DNA of 64,000 nucleotides from Elusimicrobia bacterium GWD2_63_28 (lineage in GTDB: Bacteria > Elusimicrobiota > Elusimicrobia > Elusimicrobiales > UBA9959). Numbering within the stretch: position 1 is the first letter of the stretch; each line of letters opens with the position of its first letter. The notes beneath the pieces are model-generated. The model did no database searches and was not told the origin of the DNA. It worked only from the letters and a program-made list of their open reading frames with translations. The DNA is taken from positions 23,029 to 87,028 of the forward strand of contig MGUI01000052.1 of NCBI GenBank assembly GCA_001799895.1. Direction: 5' to 3'. The position numbers and the translations under genes are program-made. Shown here piece by piece: positions 36,778 through 44,815 of this stretch.

Positions 36778-38760
36778 TTAGTGGAAGCCGAAGGCGTAGC
36801 CGAACTGCAGCAGCAGCTGCCGCGCCGGCTGGCGGTAGCGGTCGGGGGGGCGGTTGGAGGTGTGATAATACCTGCTGTTGAAGATGTTTTTCCCGATAAG
36901 GCTGGCGGTGAGGTTCCTGGAATTCAGAAAAGAGAGGGCCGCGTCGGCTACGAAAGCCGCGCCCACATAATCGCTGCCGGTGGCCGCGATGGTCCTGGTG
37001 TTCTTGCGGCGGCCCGACCAGCGCCCTTCCACGTCGAGCTTGAGCTGGCGGCCGAAGGCGTAGAAGAGCCCGGCGCCGGCGCCGTGCCGGGCGATCTCTT
37101 CTATGTCCTCTCCGGCGTCGTCCTCGGAGACCTGGCAGGTGTAGCTGAGCCGGCCCTTTAAAGGCCCGCGGGCGTATTCCAGCTGCGCCTCCAGGCCGCG
37201 CGTCTCTATGTCGCCGGAATTTACGTAGCGGTTGGCCGCGCCGTCGAGCTCAAGGATATTGTCGAGCTTGTTCCTGTAGAGCGCCAGGTCGGCCCGGAGG
37301 TTGCCGTTGAACGCGTAGGCCCCGGAAAGTTCCGCCGAGGTCATCTCTTCAGGGTGCAGGCCGGGATTGCCGGCGCCGTAGGTGCGGTCCCAGGGCTTGG
37401 GCGCGCGGAACGCTTCGCCGTAAAGCAGTTTCAGCGTGAGCTGCTCCCTGTTATAGACCAGGCCGGCCCTCGGCGTATACACCTTGCCGTAGCTGCTGCT
37501 GTTGTCGTGGCGCAAGCCGCCGGTGAACCGCAGGCCTTGCGCGATATCGTACCTGGCCTGCGCGTAGAGGCTCAGCAGCTCGTTGGACGCCATGGCCGGG
37601 GAGCCGGGCGCGGGAGGGCGGGCGAGCGGGTCGCCGCTGTAGGTAGTGGAGAAATCCCTGGCCAGGTTCTCGCGCTCAGCCGCCGCTCCGCCGGTCAGTT
37701 CCAGCCCTTCGGCCGGCTTGAGGCTCAGCTGGCTTTCCAGGCCGAAGAGGTCGTTGGGGCGGTACTGCCCCTGCTGCCCGCAGGTGGAGCAGACGAGGTT
37801 GTAAACGCTCGAGACAGTATCGTCGAGTACCGTGCTGGCGCGATAGTAAAGCCTTGAATCCAGGGTCCACCCGCTTTCGGCGGCGTAGGAGTGTTTCAGC
37901 CAGGCGTTGGCGAAGCGGATATGCCAGTTCGTGCCAAAATCCAGGTAGGCGGTACCCGCCGACTTGTCGTTGGTGGAGCGGGAAGCCCGCTTGTCCTGCA
38001 CCACGGCGCCGAAGGTGAAATCCTTGTATTCCAGCTTGCCGTCGAAGGACCAGTCTTCCTCGAAGTTCTCCATGTTCTGCGACCAGTTGTTGTCGCCGGC
38101 GGCCCCGCGCAGGGCGTGCTTGTCGGTGCGCTTCATGGCCCCTGAGAAACTGACCCCGTAGCCGGCCGCGTCGTCGCGGAAGCCGTAGCTGAAATCGGTG
38201 CCGCGCGTGCCGAAGCCGCCCGCCAGGGCCCCCGCGCTTCCGCCGCCGATGTCGGCCGGGTCTCTGGTGATGAGGTTTACCACGCCGGAAACGGCGTTGG
38301 TGCCGTAGAGGGCGGAGGCCGGGCCGTAGACCACCTCGATGCGCTTCACGTTGGCCAAATTGTGCTGGGCCCCGGCGTAAAAACCGCCGGAATTGAGCTC
38401 GTTTATCTGCACGCCGTCCACCAGCAGCAGGATCAGATTGTTCTGGCTGGGCAGGCCGCGCATGAAGACATAGCCGTTGAAGCCGGAGATCTCCCTGAAC
38501 TGGAAGCCGGGCAGGCCGGCCAGCGCTTCTTCCAGGGTCAGGTAGCCGCGCTCTTTTATCTGCTCGGCGGTTATGACGCGTACGGTGGCGGAGGCCTGGC
38601 TGGCCGCCTCCTTTTCCTTGGAGGCTGAAATAACTTCCACGTTCATCAGCTCGGCCAGGTCGTAGGAGAGCAGGTCCTGCAGGCCAGCGCCGGCGGCTTC
38701 GGCCCGGGCGTAAACCGCCGCGGCGAGCAGGATAAGGACCGCGTATTTAATATTTCTCAT
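36778..38760 (-). CDS. TonB-dependent outer-membrane receptor
   Basis: 660 residues. Signal peptide (~1-22, LILLAAAVYARAEA). Plug domain from ~50: VISASKEKEAASQASATVRV (TonB-box-like/plug start), GYLTLEEALAGLPGFQF, MRGLPSQNN, LLVDGVQINELN, VEVVYGPASALYGTNAVSGVVNLITR. The rest is a beta-barrel with alternating residues and ends with an aromatic C-terminus (FGYAFGFH). TonB-box-like end ISASKE instead of ETVTV. The CirA/FepA/BtuB group is the nearest; the ligand cannot be told. It is the last gene of a signalling operon with YfiR and two-component proteins, 11 bases after the YfiR gene. Confidence 0.92.
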   Translation of the reverse strand: MRNIKYAVLILLAAAVYARAEAAGAGLQDLLSYDLAELMNVEVISASKEKEAASQASATVRVITAEQIKERGYLTLEEALAGLPGFQFREISGFNGYVFMRGLPSQNNLILLLVDGVQINELNSGGFYAGAQHNLANVKRIEVVYGPASALYGTNAVSGVVNLITRDPADIGGGSAGALAGGFGTRGTDFSYGFRDDAAGYGVSFSGAMKRTDKHALRGAAGDNNWSQNMENFEEDWSFDGKLEYKDFTFGAVVQDKRASRSTNDKSAGTAYLDFGTNWHIRFANAWLKHSYAAESGWTLDSRLYYRASTVLDDTVSSVYNLVCSTCGQQGQYRPNDLFGLESQLSLKPAEGLELTGGAAAERENLARDFSTTYSGDPLARPPAPGSPAMASNELLSLYAQARYDIAQGLRFTGGLRHDNSSSYGKVYTPRAGLVYNREQLTLKLLYGEAFRAPKPWDRTYGAGNPGLHPEEMTSAELSGAYAFNGNLRADLALYRNKLDNILELDGAANRYVNSGDIETRGLEAQLEYARGPLKGRLSYTCQVSEDDAGEDIEEIARHGAGAGLFYAFGRQLKLDVEGRWSGRRKNTRTIAATGSDYVGAAFVADAALSFLNSRNLTASLIGKNIFNSRYYHTSNRPPDRYRQPARQLLLQFGYAFGFH

Positions 38761-38771
38761 AGGTCTTTGCG

Positions 38772-39332
38772 TCAGGGCTGTTCCTTCACCAGCTTGGACA
38801 CTTCCAAGAGGCGCGAGCTGATCTTCAGGCCGGATTCCCTGGCGGCTTTAAGGTTTATGGCTATCCTGACCCTGTTGTTCTCGGTGACGAAACCGATGAC
38901 GCCTCCGGAGGCCGCGAAACGGGGCGCGTCGCTGACCGTCAGCACTCCAGCCGGGCGCAGGGCCCTGGCGATCTCGGCGGCCCGCTTCTGTTTTGAGCGG
39001 CCGATGAAAAGAATGCGGCAGGAGGCCAGTCCCGCCTCGGAATCTCCCAGCAGCTTTACGCGCGTCTTTTGGCCTTTGAGGAGGGTTTCGGGCAGGAAGG
39101 TCAGCGGCTGGCTCACGGCGTCCTCGCCCAGCACGCAGATGTCGAAATGCGCCGGAGCGCTGCTGGCCGCCGGCGTTTCCCATTCAACGAACTGCGCGAA
39201 GTTGTAGATGTAGGCGGCTTTGACTTCAGCTTCTTTCGCGGGGGCGCAGGCGGCCCACCGCGGCAGGAGGGCGCAGGCGAGGGCCGCGGCCGACGCGGCT
39301 GAAAATAGCTTTCCTCTGCGGCTGGCTGTCAT
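38772..39332 (-). CDS. YfiR-family (DUF4154) periplasmic protein
   Basis: 186 residues. Signal peptide (~1-30, AALACALLPRWAACA). The family pattern is clear: EAEVKAAYIYNFAQFVEW at the mature start, FDICVLGEDAV, CRILFIGRSKQ, and the end GVIGFVTENNRVRIAINLKAARESGLKISSRLL read in blocks. In Pseudomonas YfiR holds the CHASE8-type cyclase YfiN inactive in the periplasm. Here the operon has a membrane kinase with a periplasmic sensor of the same general shape, so YfiR may control that kinase (inference). Confidence 0.9.
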   Translation of the reverse strand: MTASRRGKLFSAASAAALACALLPRWAACAPAKEAEVKAAYIYNFAQFVEWETPAASSAPAHFDICVLGEDAVSQPLTFLPETLLKGQKTRVKLLGDSEAGLASCRILFIGRSKQKRAAEIARALRPAGVLTVSDAPRFAASGGVIGFVTENNRVRIAINLKAARESGLKISSRLLEVSKLVKEQP

Positions 39333-39352
39333 TATAAGGAAGGGCGGCGCCC

Positions 39353-39976
39353 TTATTTTTTATCCTTGTGCAGGCCGGGGTACATCTCGCGCATGCACTC
39401 CGGGCAGAGGCCGTGGGTGAACTCGGCGTCGGTGCGTTTGGTAATGTATTCCTCCACGCCCTGCCACTGGCCCTTGTCGGTGCGTATCTTCTTGCACTTG
39501 GCGCACATGGGCAGCAGGCCGGAGAGGGTCTTCACCTCGGCCAGGGCCTTTTCCAGGCTGCGGATCAGGTGGTTCTGCCTGAGGCTCAGAGCCTTGCGCT
39601 CTATGGCGTAATAGACGGCCCGCACCAGCAGCGCCGGGCTGAGGTCGCCCTTTACGATGTAGTCCTGCGCCCCCAGCTTTACCAGGTTCAGGGCCAGCTC
39701 CTCGTCGTCGAGGACGGTGAGCAGCAGCAGCGGCGTGTCGGGCGCGGCTTTCTGCAGGCCTTCGAAGGTGTCCTGGCCGCAGCTGTCGGGCAGGTTCAGG
39801 TCGGCTACGATGGCGTCGTAGGTTTCTGTCTTCAGGATGGCCAGCGCGTCCTTCATGGAGGCGGCGGAGGCCAGGTGCATGGGCATGGCCTTCGCCTTCC
39901 TGAAAACTTCCCGGGTCAGGGAAAGGTCGTCGAGGTTGTCCTCTATCAGCAGTACCTTAAGCGGTTTGTCCGTCAT
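39353..39976 (-). CDS. Response regulator with C-terminal zinc-ribbon-like tail
   Basis: About 207 residues from the ATG at 39976 (AAGGA upstream); a longer frame exists but overlaps the kinase deeply. Receiver domain (~5-125): LLIEDNLDD, phospho-Asp in IVADLNLPDS, LLTVLDDEE, YIVKGDL with Lys. Then a coiled segment and a tail LLPMCAKCKKIRTDKGQW ... HGLCPECMREMYPGL with two CxxC pairs. This tail occurs often in single-domain regulators and sensor proteins and probably binds zinc. No DNA-binding domain. Overlaps the kinase stop by about 20 bases. Confidence 0.85.
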   Translation of the reverse strand: MTDKPLKVLLIEDNLDDLSLTREVFRKAKAMPMHLASAASMKDALAILKTETYDAIVADLNLPDSCGQDTFEGLQKAAPDTPLLLLTVLDDEELALNLVKLGAQDYIVKGDLSPALLVRAVYYAIERKALSLRQNHLIRSLEKALAEVKTLSGLLPMCAKCKKIRTDKGQWQGVEEYITKRTDAEFTHGLCPECMREMYPGLHKDKK

Positions 39977-41480
39977 ATCCTTGCTCCTTATGTGCCTGGC
40001 TGCCGCCGTTCTCCCGGCCGTGCAGCGTGAAATAGAAAACCGCCCCGCGGTCCTCCTCGCCTTCAACCCAGATGCGCCCGCCGTGACGCTCTATGATGCG
40101 CTGCACGGTGGTAAGCCCTATGCCAGTCCCGGGGAACTCGGCGGGGGAGTGCAGCCTCTGGAAGGGGCGGAAGAGCTTGCCGGCGTATTTCATGTCGAAG
40201 CCTTTGCCGTTGTCCCTGACGAAATAAATTCTTTCTCCGTCTTTTTCGGAAGCGCCGAACTCGATGACGGGGGCCGCGGTCTTGCCCGTGAACTTCCAGG
40301 CGTTGGAGAGCAGGTTCTCCAGCACCTCGCCCAGCAGCACCCTGTCCCCGACCGCCGTCAGGCCGCCGGCGGCCGTAAATTGCACTTTGCGCAGCGGCTC
40401 CGTTTCCCTGAGCCCGGCGAAGATCTCCTCCGCCAGCGCGCTGAGGTCCAGCTCCTTCATGTCCAGTTCCTGGCGCATCACGCGCGAGAGGCGCAGCAGG
40501 CTGTCTATCACCTGCGCCATCTGGCGGCAGCCCGCGCGGATGCGGCCGAGGTGCTCCCTGCCTTCCTCCGACAGCTGGGCGGCGCAATCTTCCTCCAGCA
40601 GCGAGCTGAAACCGTCTATGCGCCGCAGCGGGGCGCGCAGGTCGTGGGAGGCCGAGTAGGTGAAGGCCTCCAGCTCCTTGTTGGCGAGCCGCAGTTCGGC
40701 GGTGCGCTCTCTCACCTTGCCCTCCATCTCCGTGTGCGCCTGGCGCAGCGCTTCCTCCGCGGCGTCGCGCTCGCGGCTGCGGGCGCCCAGGCTTTCCAGC
40801 AGGGCGTCGAAGCCGGCGGCCAGCGCCCCGATCTCGTCGTCCCGGCTGATGCCGCTCCTGACGGAGTAATCCCCGCGCAGAGCCACGCCGCGCTCCATGT
40901 CGGCCAGGCTCAGGATAGGCTCCGAGACCACCCGCTGCGCCCGCAGGGCCACCAGCAGCGCGGCCGCGGCCATCAGCGCCGCCAGCAGGGCCAGCAGGCC
41001 GGCGCGGCCCGCGATCTTGCGTGAAAGGCTGCCGGTGGAGACCGCCAGGCTTATGGTGCCGAAGCGTTTCCCGTCGTAGATCACCGGCTCGCGGGCCTCG
41101 AAGATCCCCGCGCGGAAACCGGAGGCCAGGCCCGGGTCCGCCAGCAGCGCCGGGGGCTCTCCCTGCGAACCCTCGCGCCGGTACCGGGCGAAAAGCCTGC
41201 CTTCCTGGTCGTAGACCGCCACATAGTTTATGTCGTCGAAGAGGGAAAGCTTCTCGAGAGCCTGGGCGGCCTCTTCGGCGTAGCCGAAAACCAGCGGGGC
41301 CACGCAGTAGCCGGCCGCCAGCCGCGCCGAAAGCGCGGCGTCGGCCGCCAGGTCGCCCCGGAAATTGCGGGCGTCGATGAACGTGACCGCGGCAAAGCCG
41401 GCTATGATGCCGGCCGTGGTCACCGCCGTTATGAGGGCGGTAAGCTTGACGCTTAAGGATTTGTTGCGCAGGAACCCCAT
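39957..41480 (-). CDS. Membrane sensor histidine kinase with CHASE8-like periplasmic domain and HAMP
   Basis: 507 residues. TM1 ~12-33, periplasmic domain ~35-155 with a conserved LFDDINYVAVYDQEGRLFARY stretch and ending ISLAVSTGSL (the CHASE8/YfiN-like pattern), TM2 ~160-180, HAMP ~182-235 (VVSEPILSLADMERGVA...DEIGALAAGFDALL), coiled coil, HisKA with H279 in SASHDLRAPLRRI (phytochrome-type), HATPase with LENLLSNAWKF, RDNGKGFD and GTGIGLTTVQRI. It is flanked by two response regulators and followed by YfiR and a TonB receptor. Confidence 0.88.
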   Translation of the reverse strand: MGFLRNKSLSVKLTALITAVTTAGIIAGFAAVTFIDARNFRGDLAADAALSARLAAGYCVAPLVFGYAEEAAQALEKLSLFDDINYVAVYDQEGRLFARYRREGSQGEPPALLADPGLASGFRAGIFEAREPVIYDGKRFGTISLAVSTGSLSRKIAGRAGLLALLAALMAAAALLVALRAQRVVSEPILSLADMERGVALRGDYSVRSGISRDDEIGALAAGFDALLESLGARSRERDAAEEALRQAHTEMEGKVRERTAELRLANKELEAFTYSASHDLRAPLRRIDGFSSLLEEDCAAQLSEEGREHLGRIRAGCRQMAQVIDSLLRLSRVMRQELDMKELDLSALAEEIFAGLRETEPLRKVQFTAAGGLTAVGDRVLLGEVLENLLSNAWKFTGKTAAPVIEFGASEKDGERIYFVRDNGKGFDMKYAGKLFRPFQRLHSPAEFPGTGIGLTTVQRIIERHGGRIWVEGEEDRGAVFYFTLHGRENGGSQAHKEQGYDGQTA

Positions 41481-41510
41481 GTTTTTGCGGCCCCCCAGCC
41501 GCGGGCACGC

Positions 41511-41957
41511 CTACTTGCTGCTCGGCAGTTTCACGACGACGAACCAGAAATCCTGGATGGTCCTTATCACGCGGTCGAAATCTTCCATCAGCACCGGCTT
41601 GGTGATGAAGCAGTTCGAATGGAGCTTGTAAGTGCTCAGCACGTCCTCCTCGGATTTGGAGGTGGTGAGTATTATCACCGGGATGTCCTTCAAGGCGGGA
41701 TCGGTCTTTATTATCTCGAGCAGTTCGTGGCCGTTCATCCTGGGCAGGTTCAGGTCCAGCAGGATGATGTCCGGCCTCGGGGCGTCGGCGTATTTACCCT
41801 CCCGGCGCAGGAAGGCGAGGCCCTCTACGCCGTCCTCCGCCACGCTGATGCGGTTCTGCATCCTGGCCTTCTTGAACGAGCGGACGGTCAGGGCCACGTC
41901 GTCGGGATTGTCCTCCACCAGCAATATCTCTATCGGCGCGAGGCTGCGCTGCTCCAT
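41511..41957 (-). CDS. Single-domain response regulator (Rcp1/CheY-like)
   Basis: 148 residues, all receiver: ILLVEDNPDDVALTVRSF, phospho-Asp in DIILLDLNLPRMNG, IILTTSKSEEDV, CFITKPV lysine. The pattern VEDNPDD...LLDLNLPRMNG is that of Rcp1-type regulators that pair with phytochrome-like kinases, which suits the kinase type downstream. First gene of the operon; AAGGAGAG ribosome site. Confidence 0.9.
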   Translation of the reverse strand: MEQRSLAPIEILLVEDNPDDVALTVRSFKKARMQNRISVAEDGVEGLAFLRREGKYADAPRPDIILLDLNLPRMNGHELLEIIKTDPALKDIPVIILTTSKSEEDVLSTYKLHSNCFITKPVLMEDFDRVIRTIQDFWFVVVKLPSSK

Positions 41958-42065
41958 AAAGGCTCTCCTTGGCGAGGGAACGGAAAAGGCGTGAATTGAA
42001 ACCGCGTATCTGCCCCGTCCCCTATATAAGGAATTAGATAAAAAATCAGCGGGCCGCGCAACTGT

Positions 42066-42779
42066 TTAGTTGGCCGGCCTGCGCGCCGAGTGCGCCGCCA
42101 CCGCGCCGGGAAACAGCGGCTTGGCCGAAACGGCCTCGAAGCCGGCCTCCGCGAGGAGGGCGGAAAATTCCGGGGCTGAGTAGAAGCCCAGTATCGTGTT
42201 GAGCAGGAAGAGGTAGGGGGCCCTGCTTTTCGGCGAGAGCAGGTTCAGCAAGCCGATGGCGGATTTTACGTAGACCCGCATGAGGAACCAGACCAGGCGG
42301 TTTTCCGGCCGCGTGGTCTCCAGGTTCAGGAAGACCCCGCCGGGCTTCAGTACGCGGCGGAATTCCCGCAGCGCTGCCAGCAGTTTTTCTCTGTCGATAT
42401 TGAGGTTGCGCGTGGCGAAGGAGATGGTCACCAGGTCGAAGCTGCCGTCGGGGAAGGGGAGCTCGCCGGCCGCGGCCGCCGTGAACTTTGCGCCGGGCAG
42501 CCGGGCGCGCGCCGACGAGAGCATGGCTTCGCTCAGGTCCGCGCCGGCCAGCAGCAGCCCGGGGCCGAACTTTTTTTTCAGCGCCAGCGTGAAGTCGCCG
42601 GTGCCGCAGCAGGCGTCGAGCGCCGTGCGCGCGCCGGGCGCCAGGCGCAGGGCCAGCCCCGCGGCGCGCCGCCGCCAGTACAGGTCCAGGCCGAAGGTCA
42701 GGAAGGAATTAGCGGCCCCGTAGAAAAGGTAAATGCCGTCATAAAACCCGGCGATAGCCAGCTCTGTTTTAGACGGCAT
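42066..42779 (-). CDS. UbiE/MenG-like SAM-dependent methyltransferase
   Basis: 237 residues. Class I methyltransferase: motif I ALDACCGTGDFTLALKKK, GADLSEAML, LPFPDGSFDLVTISFATRNL (the Arg-Asn-Leu motif of UbiE/MenG follows), FRRVLKPGGVFLNLET. The N-terminal FYDGIYLFYGAANSFLTFGLDLYWRR corresponds to the family's YD.....N...S.G....WR motif. Likely C-methylates demethylmenaquinone, the last step of menaquinone synthesis; another quinone-like substrate is possible. The C-terminus is more divergent than in E. coli UbiE. Confidence 0.8.
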   Translation of the reverse strand: MPSKTELAIAGFYDGIYLFYGAANSFLTFGLDLYWRRRAAGLALRLAPGARTALDACCGTGDFTLALKKKFGPGLLLAGADLSEAMLSSARARLPGAKFTAAAAGELPFPDGSFDLVTISFATRNLNIDREKLLAALREFRRVLKPGGVFLNLETTRPENRLVWFLMRVYVKSAIGLLNLLSPKSRAPYLFLLNTILGFYSAPEFSALLAEAGFEAVSAKPLFPGAVAAHSARRPAN

Positions 42780-42808
42780 TTATTAAACCGCAAAAGAGGG
42801 AAAACGAA

Positions 42809-42982
42809 CTACTTTTTCTCTTCTTTGCTGTCGTTCTCGGCCACGAACTTCTTGATTTCCTCAAAGCCCTCGATTATGAGGCGGGCCTTGGACAGGCCGA
42901 AAGAGAACGGGTACTTGTCGTTATCGTTCCGCTTGAGTATCAGGACCGGCTGGCCTTTGTATTCGGTTCTTTCGAATTTCAT
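42809..42982 (-). CDS. Small conserved-looking protein of unknown function
   Basis: 57 residues from the ATG at 42982, which has GGAGGAAG at perfect distance; the frame continues upstream without support. Sequence starts MKFERTEYKGQPVLILKR and ends in a charged EEIKKFVAENDSKEEKK helix: a beta hairpin then a helix by look. About 27 bases upstream of the methyltransferase gene and probably co-transcribed. No family recognised. Confidence 0.65.
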   Translation of the reverse strand: MKFERTEYKGQPVLILKRNDNDKYPFSFGLSKARLIIEGFEEIKKFVAENDSKEEKK

Positions 42983-43147
42983 GATAGCTTCCTCCACCAC
43001 GCGCTTCGCCCCCCTTGGGGAGCGCTTAAGCCCTAATATTATCACAAAAGGGCCGCGCTTTTCAATAATAATATAATTTATTCATATTTATAAAACAAGG
43101 GGCGGGGCCTTTTGACGGGCGCCGCGCATATTTGTAAGATTTCAGCT

Positions 43148-43669
43148 ATGGGAAAAAAAGAACTGCTGTGGGAACTGGCCGCCAAGGCCGTCAAAACCCT
43201 GGTCGCCCTTTTCACGCTGTTCGCGATGGGCTATTTCGTGGAAAGCCTGCCCTACGCCAGGTCGCTGCCTTTCCTCAGCTACAAGCTGCCCGTCAGCGTC
43301 TTTCTCAACGCCGTGGTCTCGCTGCTGGCGGTAGTGGTGTTCATCCGGTTCGGGATCGAAGCCTCGCCGGCGGCCGACGGGATAATGGATTTCATGCCGG
43401 ACGCCGGAAAATTCTGGCGCAGCGTGATGAAGATCCTCGCGCTGCTTTTCTCCTATTACGCCTTCCAGGAGGCGGTGTTTCCCTTCATAGAGGATTATGA
43501 GTGGGCCTACCAGGCGCTGTTCCTGGGCTTCACGCTTTTCTTCCTGGTGCGGGCCGGCCTGCAGGCCTACGCGTCGAGCGAAGCCATCAGCCGTTTCCTC
43601 GTCGGGATCCTGCGCCAGCCCGCGGCTGCCGCCAAGACTCCTCCAGAGCCGCCGGCCGGCAACTCCTGA
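43148..43669 (+). CDS. Hypothetical integral membrane protein
   Basis: About 173 residues from the ATG at 43148. Four hydrophobic helices (about 15-34, 50-72, 97-120, 125-145) and a Pro-rich hydrophilic tail. No motif recognised. Followed directly by a terminator. Confidence 0.65.
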   Translation: MGKKELLWELAAKAVKTLVALFTLFAMGYFVESLPYARSLPFLSYKLPVSVFLNAVVSLLAVVVFIRFGIEASPAADGIMDFMPDAGKFWRSVMKILALLFSYYAFQEAVFPFIEDYEWAYQALFLGFTLFFLVRAGLQAYASSEAISRFLVGILRQPAAAAKTPPEPPAGNS

Positions 43670-43698
43670 AAAAAGGGGGGCAAGCGCCCCCTTTTTTT
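43669..43698. terminator. Bidirectional intrinsic terminator
   Basis: AAAAAAGGGGGGC, short loop AAG, CGCCCCCTTTTTTT. Between the + strand membrane protein and the converging minus-strand oxidoreductase gene. Confidence 0.88.
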
Positions 43699-43714
43699 AT
43701 TTCCAAAAGAATTA

Positions 43715-44647
43715 TTACAGCGGGATGGCGGCGGACTTCATGCCCGCCGAGTAGCGGGCGTTCTTGAGCAGCTTCACGCAGTAGCGCGCATTGCGCAGGC
43801 CGGAGCCGCGCGGCTTTTCCCCGGCGAGCTCCCGGCCGAAATCGGCGAGTTCCGCGGCCAGCCATTCCGGCCTGGCGCTCCCGGGCTCCGGCCAGGCCGA
43901 GAGCTCTACCGTTTCCGGCTCGGAGCCGGAGAGGTCGAGGCGCAACAGGTTATTGTCCAGCTCCAGGCGCCCTTTGTCGCCGGAGACGGCGGTTTTCAGG
44001 CGCGGGGCGAACGCGCCCCCGGACAGGTGCACGAAGGCGTCGGCGCCGCCGAAGTGCACGTGGAAGGCGGCCGGGCCCCCGGGCGAGAGCCTGGCCTCGA
44101 CGGCGGCGGGGGGGCGGCGGGCCAGCCCCAGCAGCGTCGAGAAGACCTGCCAGGCCTGCGGCGCGGCCAGCCAGTCTTCAGGCGAGGGCCCGGGCAGCAG
44201 GGCCTGCGCGAAAACGAAATTGATCTCCCCGGCCAGGCCGCGGTTCACGGCCTTCTCCAGCGCCGCGTACGCCGGGGCGCGCTCCCACGGCTGCGCCGGG
44301 AACACCGTGCGCCCCGCCGTTTCGGCCGCTTCGCGGACCTCGCCGAATTCCGTGGAGGTCAGGCAGAAAGGCGGCTCGCAGAAAACGTGCAGCCCGCGCT
44401 GCAGGGCCAGCAGTATCGCCTTGAAGCTTTCGGCGGGGGGCAGGCTTATGGCCGCGAACTGCAGGCCGGGCTCCGCGAACAGTTCTTCGGCCGAGCCGAG
44501 CTCGCGCGCGCCGCGCGGGAGGGGCGGGCCGTTCCGGCCGGCCCGGGAGGCGGCGATTATTTCGAAGCCTGCGCCCGCCAGCGGCCCCGGCCCCGCGCCG
44601 AAAGCGGCCGCCCCGCCAAGAAAAGCCCCTTTGATCATAACAGACAT
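43715..44647 (-). CDS. Gfo/Idh/MocA-like oxidoreductase, divergent
   Basis: 310 residues. The family frame is seen in FAAISLPPAESFKAILLALQRGLHVFCEPPFC, equal to the V.I.tPn..H.......l.aGkhVlcEKP block (here Pro-Pro instead of Lys-Pro), and in the later HFGGADAFVHLSGG and KGRLELDNNLLRLDL parts. The N-terminal nucleotide loop is degenerate (AFLGGAAAFGAGPG instead of GxGxxG) and the catalytic Lys of EKP is missing, so it may not be an active dehydrogenase. Monocistronic. Confidence 0.65.
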   Translation of the reverse strand: MSVMIKGAFLGGAAAFGAGPGPLAGAGFEIIAASRAGRNGPPLPRGARELGSAEELFAEPGLQFAAISLPPAESFKAILLALQRGLHVFCEPPFCLTSTEFGEVREAAETAGRTVFPAQPWERAPAYAALEKAVNRGLAGEINFVFAQALLPGPSPEDWLAAPQAWQVFSTLLGLARRPPAAVEARLSPGGPAAFHVHFGGADAFVHLSGGAFAPRLKTAVSGDKGRLELDNNLLRLDLSGSEPETVELSAWPEPGSARPEWLAAELADFGRELAGEKPRGSGLRNARYCVKLLKNARYSAGMKSAAIPL

Positions 44648-44701
44648 TTAACTAAAAATGGGGGGCTGTTTAAACAGCGGCCCCGGGGCTGTTGAAAAGT
44701 A

Positions 44702-44744
44702 TTGATTTTCATGTAACAATTATTTAATATAATTGAACTATACT
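44702..44744 (+). promoter_or_regulatory. AT-rich promoter region of the pil operon
   Basis: A consensus -10 TATAAT at 44728-44733 and a second -10-like TATACT at 44739-44744 lie in an AT-rich island (44695-44745), clearly different from the GC-rich surroundings. The -35 is unclear: TTGATT at 44702-44707 has a 20-base spacer. pilM starts at 44816. Confidence 0.5.
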
Positions 44745-44815
44745 GTTTTGAGCTGAGGCGCGGCGGCGCGCAAGGGGCGGTTTAAAGTACAGGACCGGAG
44801 GGTTTTTAAAACTAG

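Noticed and set aside
40063..41508. A 481-codon Arg/Gly/Pro-rich minus-strand frame
   Set aside because: Out-of-frame reading of the histidine kinase gene, which has all kinase motifs in the other frame.
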